Source of the DNA: Geodermatophilus saharensis
Lineage (GTDB): Bacteria; Actinomycetota; Actinomycetes; Mycobacteriales; Geodermatophilaceae
Length of the DNA stretch: 64,000 nucleotides
Assembly (NCBI RefSeq): GCF_900188205.1
Contig: NZ_FZOH01000009.1
Location: 170,940-234,939 of the forward strand
Direction of reading: 5' to 3'
Below, piece by piece: positions 27,484 through 35,627 of this stretch; position 1 is the first letter of the stretch, and each line of letters opens with the position of its first letter. The notes beneath the pieces are model-generated. The model was not told the origin of the DNA. It was given only the letters and a program-made list of their open reading frames with translations, and made no database searches. The position numbers and the translations under genes are program-made.

Positions 27484-27516
27484 TGGGGGTCGGCGGCGCT
27501 CACATGGGGGTCGGCG
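27484..27516 (+). promoter_or_regulatory. Two 12-bp direct repeats 21 bp apart (activator-site candidate)
   Basis: TGGGGGTCGGCG occurs at 27484-27495 and again at 27505-27516, 21 bases apart (two helical turns). The second copy is also inside the inverted repeat ACATGGG/CCCATGT (27502-27508 and 27518-27524). Both lie upstream of a TAGCGT -10 candidate at 27544-27549, where an activator of the dsrE-like gene would bind. Confidence 0.5.
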
Positions 27517-27543
27517 ACCCATGTCCGCAGGTCAGCGGCTCCC

Positions 27544-27549
27544 TAGCGT
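27544..27549 (+). promoter_or_regulatory. Candidate -10 box of the dsrE-like gene
   Basis: TAGCGT fits the actinobacterial TANNNT -10 pattern and would give a start near 27556 and a leader of about 42 bases. No good -35 box is present, consistent with activation from the direct repeats upstream. Confidence 0.4.
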
Positions 27550-27597
27550 CGTCGTCGTGCCCGCCGACCGGGCGGGCCGACACCTCCAGGAGAGAGC

Positions 27598-27963
27598 ATG
27601 AGCACCAAGGCCGTCGTCAGCCTCGCCACCGGTCTCGAGGACCCGGAGAAGGTCACCGTCGCGATGCTGATGGCCGTGGGCGCCGCCGAGACCGGCCGGG
27701 ACACGGTGGTCTTCGCCGCCAAGGAGGCGGTGCGGCTGGCGCTGGAGGGCACCGCGGTCGGCACCGCCTGCGCCGGCTGCCCGACGCTGCCCTCGCTGAT
27801 GGAGCGCTTCGCCGCCGCCGGCGGGCGCTGGTTCGTCTGCCCGATCTGCGTCGAGGCCAAGCAGCTCGACGCCGGGCAGCTGATCGGGAACGCCGAGCTC
27901 GCCGGCACCATCCCGCTGTGGAACTGGATCGGCGACGAGGGGGCGACGACGTTCAGCTACTGA
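27598..27963 (+). CDS. DsrE-family protein
   Basis: A 121-residue DsrE/DsrF-like protein. Conserved pieces are LATGLEDPEKVTVAMLMAVGAAE at the start, FAAKEAVRLAL, and a cysteine-containing second half (CAGCPTLP; FVCPICVEAKQL). Members relay sulfur or persulfides in tRNA modification and sulfur oxidation, but small solo forms are uncharacterised. ATG start with AGGAGAGAG upstream. It is convergent with the LuxR regulator with only three bases between stops, and its promoter region carries repeated motifs that could be that regulator's target (inference). Confidence 0.82.
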   Translation: MSTKAVVSLATGLEDPEKVTVAMLMAVGAAETGRDTVVFAAKEAVRLALEGTAVGTACAGCPTLPSLMERFAAAGGRWFVCPICVEAKQLDAGQLIGNAELAGTIPLWNWIGDEGATTFSY

Positions 27964-27966
27964 CCG

Positions 27967-30528
27967 TCAGCCCCTGAGCAACCCGAGCTCCCCCGCCCGC
28001 CGGATCGCCTCCCGCCGCCCGCGGACACCCAGCCGGCCGAGCACCGCGGTCACGTGGTGCTCGGCCGTCCGCGGGGACACGACCAGGCGCGTGGCGATCT
28101 CGGCGTTGGTGAGCCCCTCGGCGAGCAGCCGCAGGACCTCCTCCTGGCGGGCGGTCAGCCCGGCGGGGTGCGCGCGGGTGGTCTCCCGGCGGCCGTGCCG
28201 GACGGGCAGCCCCAGCGCCCGCAGCCGTCGGGTGACCCGGGCGGCCAGCGGCGCCGCACCGAGGGCGCGCGCGGTCTCCAGGGCCTCGGCCAGCGCGGCG
28301 GGGTCGTCGAGCGCGGACAGGCACAGCGCCCGGTCGTAGGACCAGCCGACGGCGCCGAACGCGTCGGCCGCCGCCCGCCAGTCGCCGTCGAGCACGGCCC
28401 GGTGCGGCGGCGCGGCGCGCACGCAGGACTCCACCGGGCAGCCGGCCACCGCCGCCCACGCGGCCATGCGCACGCCGCCCCACCCCGCCCAGTCGGTGGC
28501 CCGGGCGAGCGCGTCGACCTGCCGCACCCGGTCCACCGGCATGGGCGTCCCGTGCAGCAGCGCGTGCTCGACCTGCAGCTCGAGCACCGGCTCGATCCGC
28601 TGCATCTCGGCGGTGGCCCACGACTGCGCGGCGACGTCGGCCAGACGGGCCGCCGCGTCGTCGTCGCCCCGGCGGACGGCGACCTCGGCGAGCACGGTCT
28701 TGGCCAGGATCTGGTTGACCGTGACGCCGCGCTCGAGCTGCGCCCGGGCGACGCGCTCGGCGCCGGCCCAGTCCCCCGCCCGGGCGTCCAGCCAGGCCAG
28801 GGTGACCTCGGTGTACTCGCGCAGCGCGTCGACCTCGTGCTCGGCGGCGTAGGCCAGGGCCCGCTCCGCCGTCCGCCGCGCCGGGCCCGGCCGCACCCAC
28901 AGCAGCTCCGACCACGCCCGGCAGACCAGGGCGCGCACCGCCTCGTGCGGGTCGCCGGCGCCGTCGGCGGCCGCGAACGCCTGCTCGATGGTCGCGGTGT
29001 CGTCGGGGTCGCGGGTGGCACGGACCTTGCCGGTGTTGACCAGCGCGTGCGCGTGCGTGGCGCGGTCACCGGCCCGCAGCGCCATGTCCGCCGCCCGCGC
29101 CGACTCCGTCAGCGCCTCCTCCGACCGGCCGGCCAGCATCGCCAGCTGGCCGACGACGCTGCACGCGCGGGCGAGCTCGGCGGACTCGCCCAGCGGCTCG
29201 AGCAGCGCGACCGCGGCCCGGGCCTCCCGCTCGGCGGCCGCGCCGTCCCCCGCGTACCAGAGCAGCCGGGACCGCACCCGCGCGCAGCGGCCCAGCCCCC
29301 GGCCGTCGCCGGTGGCCCGGTGCGCCGCGGCCGCCGCGTCGACGGCCGCCAGCGCCTCGGGGATCCGCCCGGTGAGGTAGGCGACGCCCGCCAGCTCCTC
29401 GTACAGGGCCGCGCGCTCCGCGCCCGGCAGCGAGCCGGCCAGCGGCAGCGCCCGCCGGTAGTGGGCGAGGGCCTCCCGGTTGGCCCCCGCGGCCGCCGCG
29501 CCGCGGGCGGCCGGGAGCGCGGCGGCGGCCAGCGCCGTCGCGTCGCCCGCGGCCTCGGCGTGGTGCACCAGGTCGGCCGGGTCCGCGCCGAGCCGCTGCA
29601 GCGCGGCGAACACGGTGGTGTGCAGCCGCCGGCGGTCGGCGGCGGTCAGCGTCCCGGCGACGGCGGTGCGCGCCAGCTCGTGCCGGAAGGCGACCGCGCC
29701 CGGCTCGACGAGCAGCAGCCCCGTCCGCTCGGGCTCGGCGGCCGCCGCCTCCCACCCGGGCAGGGCCGCGTCGAGCACGTCGGTGCCGGTGCGGGCGGGG
29801 ACGACCGAGACGAGTTCGACCAGGGCCCGGGCGTCGGGCGCCAGCGCGGCCACCCGGCCGGCGACCGCGTCGCGCACCGACGGCGGCAGCCCGTCGGTGC
29901 CCTCGGCGGCCAGCTCGGTGACCAGGAACGGGTTGCCGCCGGTCAGCGCGTGCACGCGGTCGGCACCGGCACCGACGAGTTCGGCCACCGCGGCCCGCGA
30001 CAGCGGCGCCAGCGGCACCCGGGTCACCGCCCGCGGCGGCAGCGCGGCCAGCGCCCGGCGCAGCGGCGCGCCGCCGTCGAGCTCGCCGTCGCGGTAGGTC
30101 AGCACCAGGACGGCGGGCAGCGCGGGCACCCGGCGGCCGAGCGTGCGGACGGCGTCGACCGTGGCGTCGTCGGCCCAGTGCACGTCCTCGAGCACCAGCA
30201 CGGTCGGCGCCGGCCCGGCCAGCTCCGCGAGCAGCCCGTCGTGCACCGCGGCGGGGGCGGACCCGTCGGCGAGCACCTCGGCCAGCGGGCCGCCGACGGC
30301 GCGGGCGACGTCGCGCAGGGCACCGAAGGGCCGCGGGGTGGTCAGGTCGTCGCACTGGCCGGTGAGCACGCGCCCCCCGGCCAGCCGGCCGGCCAGGGCT
30401 CCCACGAGCGCGGTCTTGCCGATGCCGGGCTCGCCGGTCACCAGGACGACGCCGCCCCGGCCGGCCGCCGCTGCGCGGGCGGCGGTGGCGAGCAGGGCGA
30501 GCGGCTCCTCCCGCTCGAGCAGGCGCAC
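27967..30528 (-). CDS. Large LuxR-family ATP-binding transcriptional regulator (MalT/LAL-like)
   Basis: An 853-residue LAL-type regulator. The N-terminal AAA/NTPase has Walker A GEPGIGKTALV near residue 35 and Walker B LVLEDVHWADD near residue 120; a long TPR-like helical middle follows, and the C-terminus is a LuxR helix-turn-helix (LTARQEEVLRLLAEGLTNAEIA; PRTAEHHVTAVLGRLGV). The GTG start at 30528 has no ribosome-binding site, but TAGCGT ends exactly seven bases upstream, which fits a leaderless mRNA. The ligand is unknown. Neighbouring targets may include the dsrE-like gene. Confidence 0.88.
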   Translation of the reverse strand: MRLLEREEPLALLATAARAAAAGRGGVVLVTGEPGIGKTALVGALAGRLAGGRVLTGQCDDLTTPRPFGALRDVARAVGGPLAEVLADGSAPAAVHDGLLAELAGPAPTVLVLEDVHWADDATVDAVRTLGRRVPALPAVLVLTYRDGELDGGAPLRRALAALPPRAVTRVPLAPLSRAAVAELVGAGADRVHALTGGNPFLVTELAAEGTDGLPPSVRDAVAGRVAALAPDARALVELVSVVPARTGTDVLDAALPGWEAAAAEPERTGLLLVEPGAVAFRHELARTAVAGTLTAADRRRLHTTVFAALQRLGADPADLVHHAEAAGDATALAAAALPAARGAAAAGANREALAHYRRALPLAGSLPGAERAALYEELAGVAYLTGRIPEALAAVDAAAAAHRATGDGRGLGRCARVRSRLLWYAGDGAAAEREARAAVALLEPLGESAELARACSVVGQLAMLAGRSEEALTESARAADMALRAGDRATHAHALVNTGKVRATRDPDDTATIEQAFAAADGAGDPHEAVRALVCRAWSELLWVRPGPARRTAERALAYAAEHEVDALREYTEVTLAWLDARAGDWAGAERVARAQLERGVTVNQILAKTVLAEVAVRRGDDDAAARLADVAAQSWATAEMQRIEPVLELQVEHALLHGTPMPVDRVRQVDALARATDWAGWGGVRMAAWAAVAGCPVESCVRAAPPHRAVLDGDWRAAADAFGAVGWSYDRALCLSALDDPAALAEALETARALGAAPLAARVTRRLRALGLPVRHGRRETTRAHPAGLTARQEEVLRLLAEGLTNAEIATRLVVSPRTAEHHVTAVLGRLGVRGRREAIRRAGELGLLRG

Positions 30529-30535
30529 GCCGGGG

Positions 30536-30541
30536 ACGCTA
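30536..30541 (-). promoter_or_regulatory. Candidate -10 box, leaderless luxR-type gene
   Basis: TAGCGT on the minus strand, seven bases before the GTG start codon, the spacing expected when transcription begins at the start codon. Confidence 0.45.
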
Positions 30542-30589
30542 GTGACCCGCCGCCGGTCGCGGGAGGCCGCGGCGCGCCACCCGTTCGGT

Positions 30590-30612
30590 CGACGGCGGCG
30601 TGTGCGCCGTCG
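30590..30612. promoter_or_regulatory. 8-bp inverted repeat between luxR-type and ligase genes
   Basis: CGACGGCG (30590-30597) and CGCCGTCG (30605-30612) form a perfect 8-bp dyad with a 7-base spacer in the short divergent promoter region. It could be an operator or an RNA hairpin in the ligase leader. No protein can be assigned. Confidence 0.35.
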
Positions 30613-30636
30613 GCCCCCGCTGCTTGACTGGCGGGC

Positions 30637-31707
30637 ATGGACCTGCCCGTTCTCCCCCCGGTGAGGCCGATGCTGGCCAAGGCCACGACGACGCTGCCCA
30701 CCGCCGACGGGCTGATCTACGAGCCCAAGTGGGACGGGTTCCGCTGCATCGTCTTCCGCGACGGCGACGAGGTGGAGCTCGGCAGCCGCAACGAGCGCCC
30801 GCTCACCCGCTACTTCCCCGAGGTCGTGGCGGCGGTGAAGGAGGCGCTGCCCGAGCGGTGCGTCGTCGACGGCGAGATCGTCGTGCCGCAGGGCGACCGG
30901 CTGCACTTCGAGTCGCTGCTGCAGCGCATCCACCCGGCGAAGTCGCGGGTGGACCTGCTCGCCGAGCAGACGCCGGCGCACTTCGTCGCCTTCGACCTGC
31001 TGGCCGTCGGCGACGAGTCGCTCATGGAGACGCCGTTCGCCGAGCGCCGGGCGCGGCTGCGCGAGCTGCTCACCGGCAGCCACGAGCGGGTGCACGTGAC
31101 GGCGGTGACGCAGGACGCCGCCACCGCGCAGCGCTGGTTCGAGGAGTTCGAGGGCGCCGGGCTCGACGGCGTCGTCGCCAAGGCCCCCGACCTCCCCTAC
31201 GGCCCCGACCAGCGGCTCATGACCAAGGTCAAGCACGTGCGCACCGCCGACTGCGTGGTCGCCGGGTTCCGCTGGCACAAGAGCGGGCCGGTGGTGGGGT
31301 CGCTGCTGCTGGGCCTCTACGACGACGGCGGCCTGCAGCACATCGGCGTGGTCGCCTCCTTCCCCATGGCGCGGCGGGCCGAGCTGGTCGAGGAGCTGGC
31401 GCCCTACCGGGCCCAGGCGCTCGACGGGCACCCGTGGCAGGACTGGGCGAACGCCGAGCTGCAGGCCGACGGCGAGCACCGCATGCCCGGCGCGCAGAGC
31501 CGGTGGAACGCCAAGAAGGACCTGTCCTGGGTGCCCCTGCGGCCCGAGCTGGTCGTGGAGGTCAAGTACGACCAGCTGGAGGGCCGGCGGCTGCGGCACA
31601 CCGGGCAGTTCCTGCGCTGGCGCCCCGACCGCGACGCCGAGAGCTGCACCTACGACCAGCTGGAGGTCCCCGTCCGCTACGACCTCGCCGAGGTCTTCGC
31701 CGGATGA
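30637..31707 (+). CDS. ligC: ATP-dependent DNA ligase, LigC type
   Basis: A 356-residue ligase with nucleotidyltransferase domain (residues 1-200) and OB-fold domain (200-356). The adenylated lysine is K31 in motif I (EPKWDGFR); other ligase motifs visible are RNERPLTRYFPE, VVDGEIV, FVAFDLLAV, LDGVVAKAPD and MTKVKHVRTADCVV. It lacks LigD's extra nuclease and polymerase domains, matching mycobacterial LigC, a backup ligase for single-strand or base-excision repair. ATG start. A PrimPol-type polymerase lies 1.6 kb downstream on the same strand, the usual LigC partner, with one unrelated gene in between. Confidence 0.9.
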   Translation: MDLPVLPPVRPMLAKATTTLPTADGLIYEPKWDGFRCIVFRDGDEVELGSRNERPLTRYFPEVVAAVKEALPERCVVDGEIVVPQGDRLHFESLLQRIHPAKSRVDLLAEQTPAHFVAFDLLAVGDESLMETPFAERRARLRELLTGSHERVHVTAVTQDAATAQRWFEEFEGAGLDGVVAKAPDLPYGPDQRLMTKVKHVRTADCVVAGFRWHKSGPVVGSLLLGLYDDGGLQHIGVVASFPMARRAELVEELAPYRAQALDGHPWQDWANAELQADGEHRMPGAQSRWNAKKDLSWVPLRPELVVEVKYDQLEGRRLRHTGQFLRWRPDRDAESCTYDQLEVPVRYDLAEVFAG

Positions 31708-31731
31708 CCGGTCCCTGCGGCGGGGCCGGTC
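31706..31731 (+). terminator. Hairpin after the ligase gene
   Basis: The arms 31706-31715 and 31722-31731 form a 10-bp stem with one G-U wobble and a 6-base loop, overlapping the last base or two of the ligase stop region. Possible terminator. Confidence 0.4.
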
Positions 31732-31743
31732 CGGTCCGCCTCC

Positions 31744-31749
31744 TACCCT
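31744..31749 (+). promoter_or_regulatory. Candidate -10 box of a leaderless lipoprotein gene
   Basis: TACCCT fits TANNNT and ends seven bases before the ATG at 31757, which has no ribosome-binding site. The geometry matches the leaderless luxR-type gene at 30528. Confidence 0.45.
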
Positions 31750-31756
31750 CGTGATC

Positions 31757-33328
31757 ATGCGTCTGCGCCGCGGTGTGCTCGCCGCCTCCACCGGGCTGCT
31801 CCTGGCGGTCACCGGCTGCACCTCCTTCTCGGAGTCGGCCGACCGGGCCTCCTCGTCGGCCGCGGCGTCGTCGTCGGCGGGGTCCGCGACGGAGGCCGAG
31901 GCCGCGCCGATCACGTGGACCGACTGCGACGCGCAGATCTCCCAGCTGATCGCCGGCACGCCCGGCAGCGAGCGCGACCTGCTCTTCGAGTGCGGCCGCA
32001 CCGAGGTCCCCATCGACCACGACGAGGCCGACGGCGCCACGCTGCCGCTGTTCCTCGTGCGCGCCCGGCTCGCGGGGCAGACCGACCGGATCGGGTCGCT
32101 GCTGGTCAACCCCGGCGGCCCCGGCGGCTCGGGGGCCGACGCGGCTCTGAGCCTGGCCCTGTCGATGCCCGAGGACGTGCTGCGCCGCTTCGACCTCGTC
32201 GGCGTCGACCCGCGCGGCGTCGGCCTGTCCACGCCGGTGGAGTGCATCCCGGCCGAGCTGAAGGACCGGCTCACCGCCGCCGAGCCGCGCCCGACCACCC
32301 AGGAGCAGATGGACGAGGTCCTGGCGCTCACCGACGAGGTCGCCGAGGCCTGCGCCGACGAGTACGGCGACGCGCTGGGCGCCTTCAACACCGTCGACAC
32401 CGCCCGGGACATGGACCTGGTGCGCGAGTCGCTCGGCGACGAGCAGCTCAGCTACCTCGGCTACTCCTACGGCACGACGCTGGGCAGCACCTACGCCGAG
32501 CTGTACCCGGAGAACGTGCGGGCGCTGGTGCTCGACGCCGCCGTCGACCCCGACGCCGACGCGCAGACCCGGGTCGAGTCGCAGGCCGCCGGGCTGGAGG
32601 CCTCCTTCGACGCGTTCGCGGCCAACTGCACCGGCCTGGTCTCCGGCTGCCCGCTCGGCGCCGACCCGCGCCGCTTCCTCGAGGACCTGCTCGCCCAGGC
32701 CGCCGGCACGCCGATCCCCAGCTCCGCGGGCGGGGACCGGACGGCGACGCCCGGGGTGATCCTCACGGCGGTGCTGGCGGCGATGTACGACCCCGGCTCG
32801 TGGCCGCAGCTGTCGCAGTCACTGGCCGCGGCACGGAACAACGGCGACGCCGCGGGGCTGTTCTCCCTGGCCGACCGCTACACCGGCCGGCTCTCCGACG
32901 GCGCCTACACCAACCAGACCGACGCCAGCATCGCCATCAACTGCGCCGACACCCCCGAGGACGAGACGTACTCGCGGGAGCAGGTGCTGGCGCTCGCGCA
33001 GGACTGGGCCACCCGCTACCCGCTCTTCGGCGCCGGTGCGGCCTCGGGCCTCTACACCTGCTCGGTGTGGGAGGCCCCGCGCACGCCGTTGCCGGAGCGC
33101 GACGCCGAGGGCAGCGCGCCGATCCTCGTCGTCGGCAACGCCGGAGACCCGGTGACGCCGCTGCCGGGCGCGGAGGACATGGCCGAGGACCTCACCGCCG
33201 GGGTGCTGCTGGTCTGGCAGGGCCAGGGCCACACCGCCTACCCGAAGACGCCGTGCGTCACCGACGCGGTGAACGCCTACCTCGTCGACCTCACCGCACC
33301 GCAGGACGGGCTCACGTGCCCGGCCTGA
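31757..33328 (+). CDS. Secreted lipoprotein alpha/beta-hydrolase, TAP-like peptidase
   Basis: A 523-residue exported hydrolase. The N-terminal signal peptide ends in a lipobox (LAVTGC, lipidated Cys21), followed by a Ser/Ala-rich spacer and an alpha/beta-hydrolase fold with an oxyanion loop NPGGPGGSG, nucleophile elbow GYSYGTTLG, and the C-terminal TAP-like domain holding the acid (VVGNAGDPVTPL) and histidine (GQGHTAYP). Relatives are Streptomyces tripeptidyl aminopeptidases and mycobacterial Hip1-type cell-envelope proteases. It separates ligC from the polymerase gene, with no functional link that I can see. Confidence 0.88.
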   Translation: MRLRRGVLAASTGLLLAVTGCTSFSESADRASSSAAASSSAGSATEAEAAPITWTDCDAQISQLIAGTPGSERDLLFECGRTEVPIDHDEADGATLPLFLVRARLAGQTDRIGSLLVNPGGPGGSGADAALSLALSMPEDVLRRFDLVGVDPRGVGLSTPVECIPAELKDRLTAAEPRPTTQEQMDEVLALTDEVAEACADEYGDALGAFNTVDTARDMDLVRESLGDEQLSYLGYSYGTTLGSTYAELYPENVRALVLDAAVDPDADAQTRVESQAAGLEASFDAFAANCTGLVSGCPLGADPRRFLEDLLAQAAGTPIPSSAGGDRTATPGVILTAVLAAMYDPGSWPQLSQSLAAARNNGDAAGLFSLADRYTGRLSDGAYTNQTDASIAINCADTPEDETYSREQVLALAQDWATRYPLFGAGAASGLYTCSVWEAPRTPLPERDAEGSAPILVVGNAGDPVTPLPGAEDMAEDLTAGVLLVWQGQGHTAYPKTPCVTDAVNAYLVDLTAPQDGLTCPA

Positions 33329-33351
33329 CCCCCGACCCGAGGAGCTGATGG

Positions 33352-34419
33352 GTGGCCAGCAGCAGAGACGCGGTGGTCCTGACCGTCGACGGGCACGAGG
33401 TGCGTGTCTCCAACCCGGAGAAGCCGTACTTCGCCGAGCGCGGCATCCGCAAGATCGACGTCGTCGAGTACTTCGTCGCCGTCGGCGAGGGGATCCTGTT
33501 CGCGCTGCGGGACCGCCCGACGACGCTCGAGCGCTGGCCCGGCGGGGTCTTCGAGGGCGCCCGGCTCTCGACCCGGGTGGACAACACCGGCGACGCCTTC
33601 TACCAGAAGCGGGTGCCCAAGAACGCCCCCGAGTGGGTGCCGACGGCGCACATCACCTTCCCCAGCGGCCGGACCGCCGACGAGATCGCGCCGGACTCCG
33701 TCGCCGTCGTCGCGTGGTGCGCCAACCTCGGGACGCTCACCTTCCACCCGTGGCCGGTGGACAAGACCGACGTCGAGTCCCCGAACCAGATCCGCATCGA
33801 CCTCGACCCGCAGCCGGGCACCGACTTCGCCGACGCGGTGTGGGTGGCTCCGCACGTGCGGGAGCTGCTGCACGAGCTCGGCATGGAGGGCTGGCCGAAG
33901 ACCTCCGGCGGGCGGGGGGTGCACGTGTACGTGCCGATCCAGCCGCGCTGGACGTTCACCGACGTGCGCCGGGCGGTCATCGCGTTCGGCCGGGAGCTGG
34001 AACGGCGCCTGCCCGACCGCGTGACGATGTCGTGGTGGAAGGAGGAGCGCGGCGAGAAGATCTTCATCGACTACAACCAGATGGCCCGGGACCGCACCAT
34101 CGCCTCGGCCTACTCCATCCGGCCCAAGCCGCACGCGCCGGTGAGCGCCCCGCTGGACTGGGACGAGCTGCCCGACGTCCACCCCACCGACTTCACCGTG
34201 CTGACGATGCCGGAGCGGTTCCGCGCCGTCGGTGACAGGCACGCCGGGCTGGCCGGGCACGCCTTCGGCATCGAGCCGCTGCTGGAGCTGGCCGAGCGCC
34301 AGGCCTCCGACCAGGGCCTCGGTGACCTGCCCTATCCGCCGGACTACCCGAAGATGCCGGGCGAGCCGATGCGGGTGCAGCCGAGCCGCGCCCGGCGCCC
34401 TGCCAGTGCGAACGAGTGA
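33352..34419 (+). CDS. DNA polymerase/primase of the LigD-PrimPol family (PrimPolC-like)
   Basis: A 355-residue stand-alone archaeo-eukaryotic-primase-type polymerase. Visible are SNPEKPYF, the catalytic DLDPQPG (the two metal-binding Asp residues), TSGGRGVHVYVPI (the phosphate-binding SGGRGxH motif) and FIDYNQMARDRTIASAYSIRPKP (third Asp). It corresponds to mycobacterial PrimPolC, which fills short gaps for LigC during excision repair. GTG start with GAGGAG upstream; 23 bases follow the lipoprotein stop. Its last 24 codons are duplicated 1.15 kb downstream, so an insertion or rearrangement occurred at its 3' end without damaging the gene. Confidence 0.9.
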   Translation: MASSRDAVVLTVDGHEVRVSNPEKPYFAERGIRKIDVVEYFVAVGEGILFALRDRPTTLERWPGGVFEGARLSTRVDNTGDAFYQKRVPKNAPEWVPTAHITFPSGRTADEIAPDSVAVVAWCANLGTLTFHPWPVDKTDVESPNQIRIDLDPQPGTDFADAVWVAPHVRELLHELGMEGWPKTSGGRGVHVYVPIQPRWTFTDVRRAVIAFGRELERRLPDRVTMSWWKEERGEKIFIDYNQMARDRTIASAYSIRPKPHAPVSAPLDWDELPDVHPTDFTVLTMPERFRAVGDRHAGLAGHAFGIEPLLELAERQASDQGLGDLPYPPDYPKMPGEPMRVQPSRARRPASANE

Positions 34420-34424
34420 TTCGG
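34347..34424 (+). repeat. Direct repeat 1: 3' end of the PrimPol gene
   Basis: About 78 bases covering the last codons and stop of the PrimPol gene, repeated at 35500-35577 with roughly ten mismatches, mostly in the last 25 bases. The pair brackets a toxin-antitoxin module. Confidence 0.9.
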
Positions 34425-34646
34425 CGCTCGGCGCCAGCGACGCACACAGCTCACTCGACAGACAACCCACGTCCTGCAGTGGATCGGGCGTACTCCTACG
34501 GTCTCCTTTCCGAGCGCCCGGAACCGATTCCTGACACCGTGGACGATCGAGCGCAGCGGCTGGAGCGTCCACTGTTCCCCGCTCGCTGATCGCCTCTCGG
34601 TCGCGAGCAGGTGCTCGACGAGCTGCCCAGCCCCCGGCCGAGCTCC

Positions 34647-34675
34647 TTGACCGCGGCTGGCGAGCTGACCACGAT
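34647..34675 (+). promoter_or_regulatory. Promoter candidate for the Phd/ParE-like pair
   Basis: TTGACC (34647-34652), a 17-base spacer and CACGAT (34670-34675), just before the antitoxin ATG at 34683. The -35 box is good, the -10 is weak. Confidence 0.4.
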
Positions 34676-34682
34676 TGAGGTC

Positions 34683-34958
34683 ATGACGACGCAATCGCTG
34701 GCGGCGGTCAAGGCACACTTCAGTCAGGTGATCGACGAGGTCGCCGGCACGCACGAACGCGTCACCGTCACCAGGAACGGCAGCCCGGTCGCGGTCATCC
34801 TCGCCGTCGAGGACTACGAGTCCCTGATGGAGACCCTGGAGATCCTCTCCGATCCTCGAGCGCGCTCGGACATCAGGCAGGCCGAGGAGGCGATGGCCGC
34901 CGGTGAGGTCTACGGCGAGGCCGAGGTGCGGGCCGCACTCGCGGCCCGCCGCCGGTGA
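34683..34958 (+). CDS. Phd/RelB-type antitoxin
   Basis: A 91-residue antitoxin: TQSLAAVKAHFSQVIDEVAGTHERVTVTRNGSPVAVI is the Phd/YefM N-terminal dimerisation and DNA-binding fold, followed by ILAVEDYESLMETLEIL and an acidic/basic C-terminal helix that would bind the toxin. The ATG at 34683 is chosen because the domain begins there. It overlaps the toxin gene by four bases. The 260 bases before it hold no other gene. The pair lies between two copies of the PrimPol 3' end, so it was probably gained together with that duplication. Confidence 0.9.
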   Translation: MTTQSLAAVKAHFSQVIDEVAGTHERVTVTRNGSPVAVILAVEDYESLMETLEILSDPRARSDIRQAEEAMAAGEVYGEAEVRAALAARRR

Positions 34959-35230
34959 CCGGTCCTCATCGGTTCACCGTCGTCCTCTCGGCGGCGGCCA
35001 AGCGTGCCGTCGAGCGCGACCTCCCCGAGGCGGTGGCTGTCGCGGTCGTCGACTTCCTCTTCGGGCCGCTGGCCGCGGACCCCTACCGCGTCGGGAAGCC
35101 GCTGCGCTTCGATCTCGAGGGCTACTGGTCCGCGCGACGGGGCCAGTACCGCGTCGTCTACTCGATCCACGACGACGAGATCCTCGTCAGGGTCGTGCGC
35201 ATCTCGCACCGCGCCGACGTCTACGGCTGA
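34955..35230 (+). CDS. RelE/ParE-family toxin
   Basis: A 91-residue RelE/ParE-fold toxin: FTVVLSAAAKRAVERDLPEAVA at the start, then KPLRFDLEGYWSARRGQYRVVYSI and a C-terminal RVVRISHRADVYG, with the arginine-rich R-x-G-x-Y-R core typical of ribosome-dependent mRNA interferases of this fold. The GTG start overlaps the antitoxin stop (GTGA). Whether it cleaves mRNA (RelE) or inhibits gyrase (ParE) cannot be told from the sequence; the visible core favours RelE-like. Confidence 0.9.
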   Translation: MTGPHRFTVVLSAAAKRAVERDLPEAVAVAVVDFLFGPLAADPYRVGKPLRFDLEGYWSARRGQYRVVYSIHDDEILVRVVRISHRADVYG

Positions 35231-35627
35231 CCGGTATCTCCGCGCCGGCATGGCGTGGGCGGAAGCGCTGCGCTCCTCTTCGGACACAGCGGGGAGGCCC
35301 GCGGTCGGTGCCCCTCTCGACGCCCGTACCAGACGGATGGATGGCCGGCTCGACGAAAGGACGCGGATCAGGACCGGGAGGGCACGGGACGGCATCCGGG
35401 CGATCTCCGGGGGCGGGAACTCGCCCGAGAGCCCACCCGATTTCGCTCACGGGCGACCTGGCCTTCTGCCGCTCTGGACAGCGCTCTCGTGGTTCGCTCC
35501 CCGAAGATGCCGGGCGAGCCGATGCGGGTCCAGCCGAGCCGCGCCCGGCGTCCTACCAGCGAGAACGCCTGATCCGGCTGCTGGCGGATGGGTAGCACAG
35601 CGGTGACTCGCCCGATCACCTCCCGCC
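35231..35627. other. Non-coding stretch with the second copy of the PrimPol 3' end
   Basis: No intact gene is visible. The first 270 bases show no recognisable protein in any frame. The stretch then carries the PrimPol 3' duplicate (35500-35577) and 50 bases leading to the recombinase fragment. Confidence 0.6.
35500..35577 (+). repeat. Direct repeat 2: duplicate of the PrimPol 3' end
   Basis: Matches 34347-34424. The same reading frame is kept and still encodes the C-terminal residues MPGEPMRVQPSRARRP and a stop, showing that it derives from a coding copy. No polymerase sequence precedes it. Confidence 0.9.

Noticed and set aside
30529..32412. Minus-strand extension of the LuxR-type gene to 32412
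   Set aside because: The extension overlaps the ligase and lipoprotein genes on the other strand, has biased shadow composition, and the regulator's AAA domain begins at 30528.
34347..35577. Attachment-site pair of an active integrative element
   Set aside because: The bracketed segment holds only a toxin-antitoxin pair, and the sole recombinase is a fragment outside it. It is reported as a duplication, not as an att pair.
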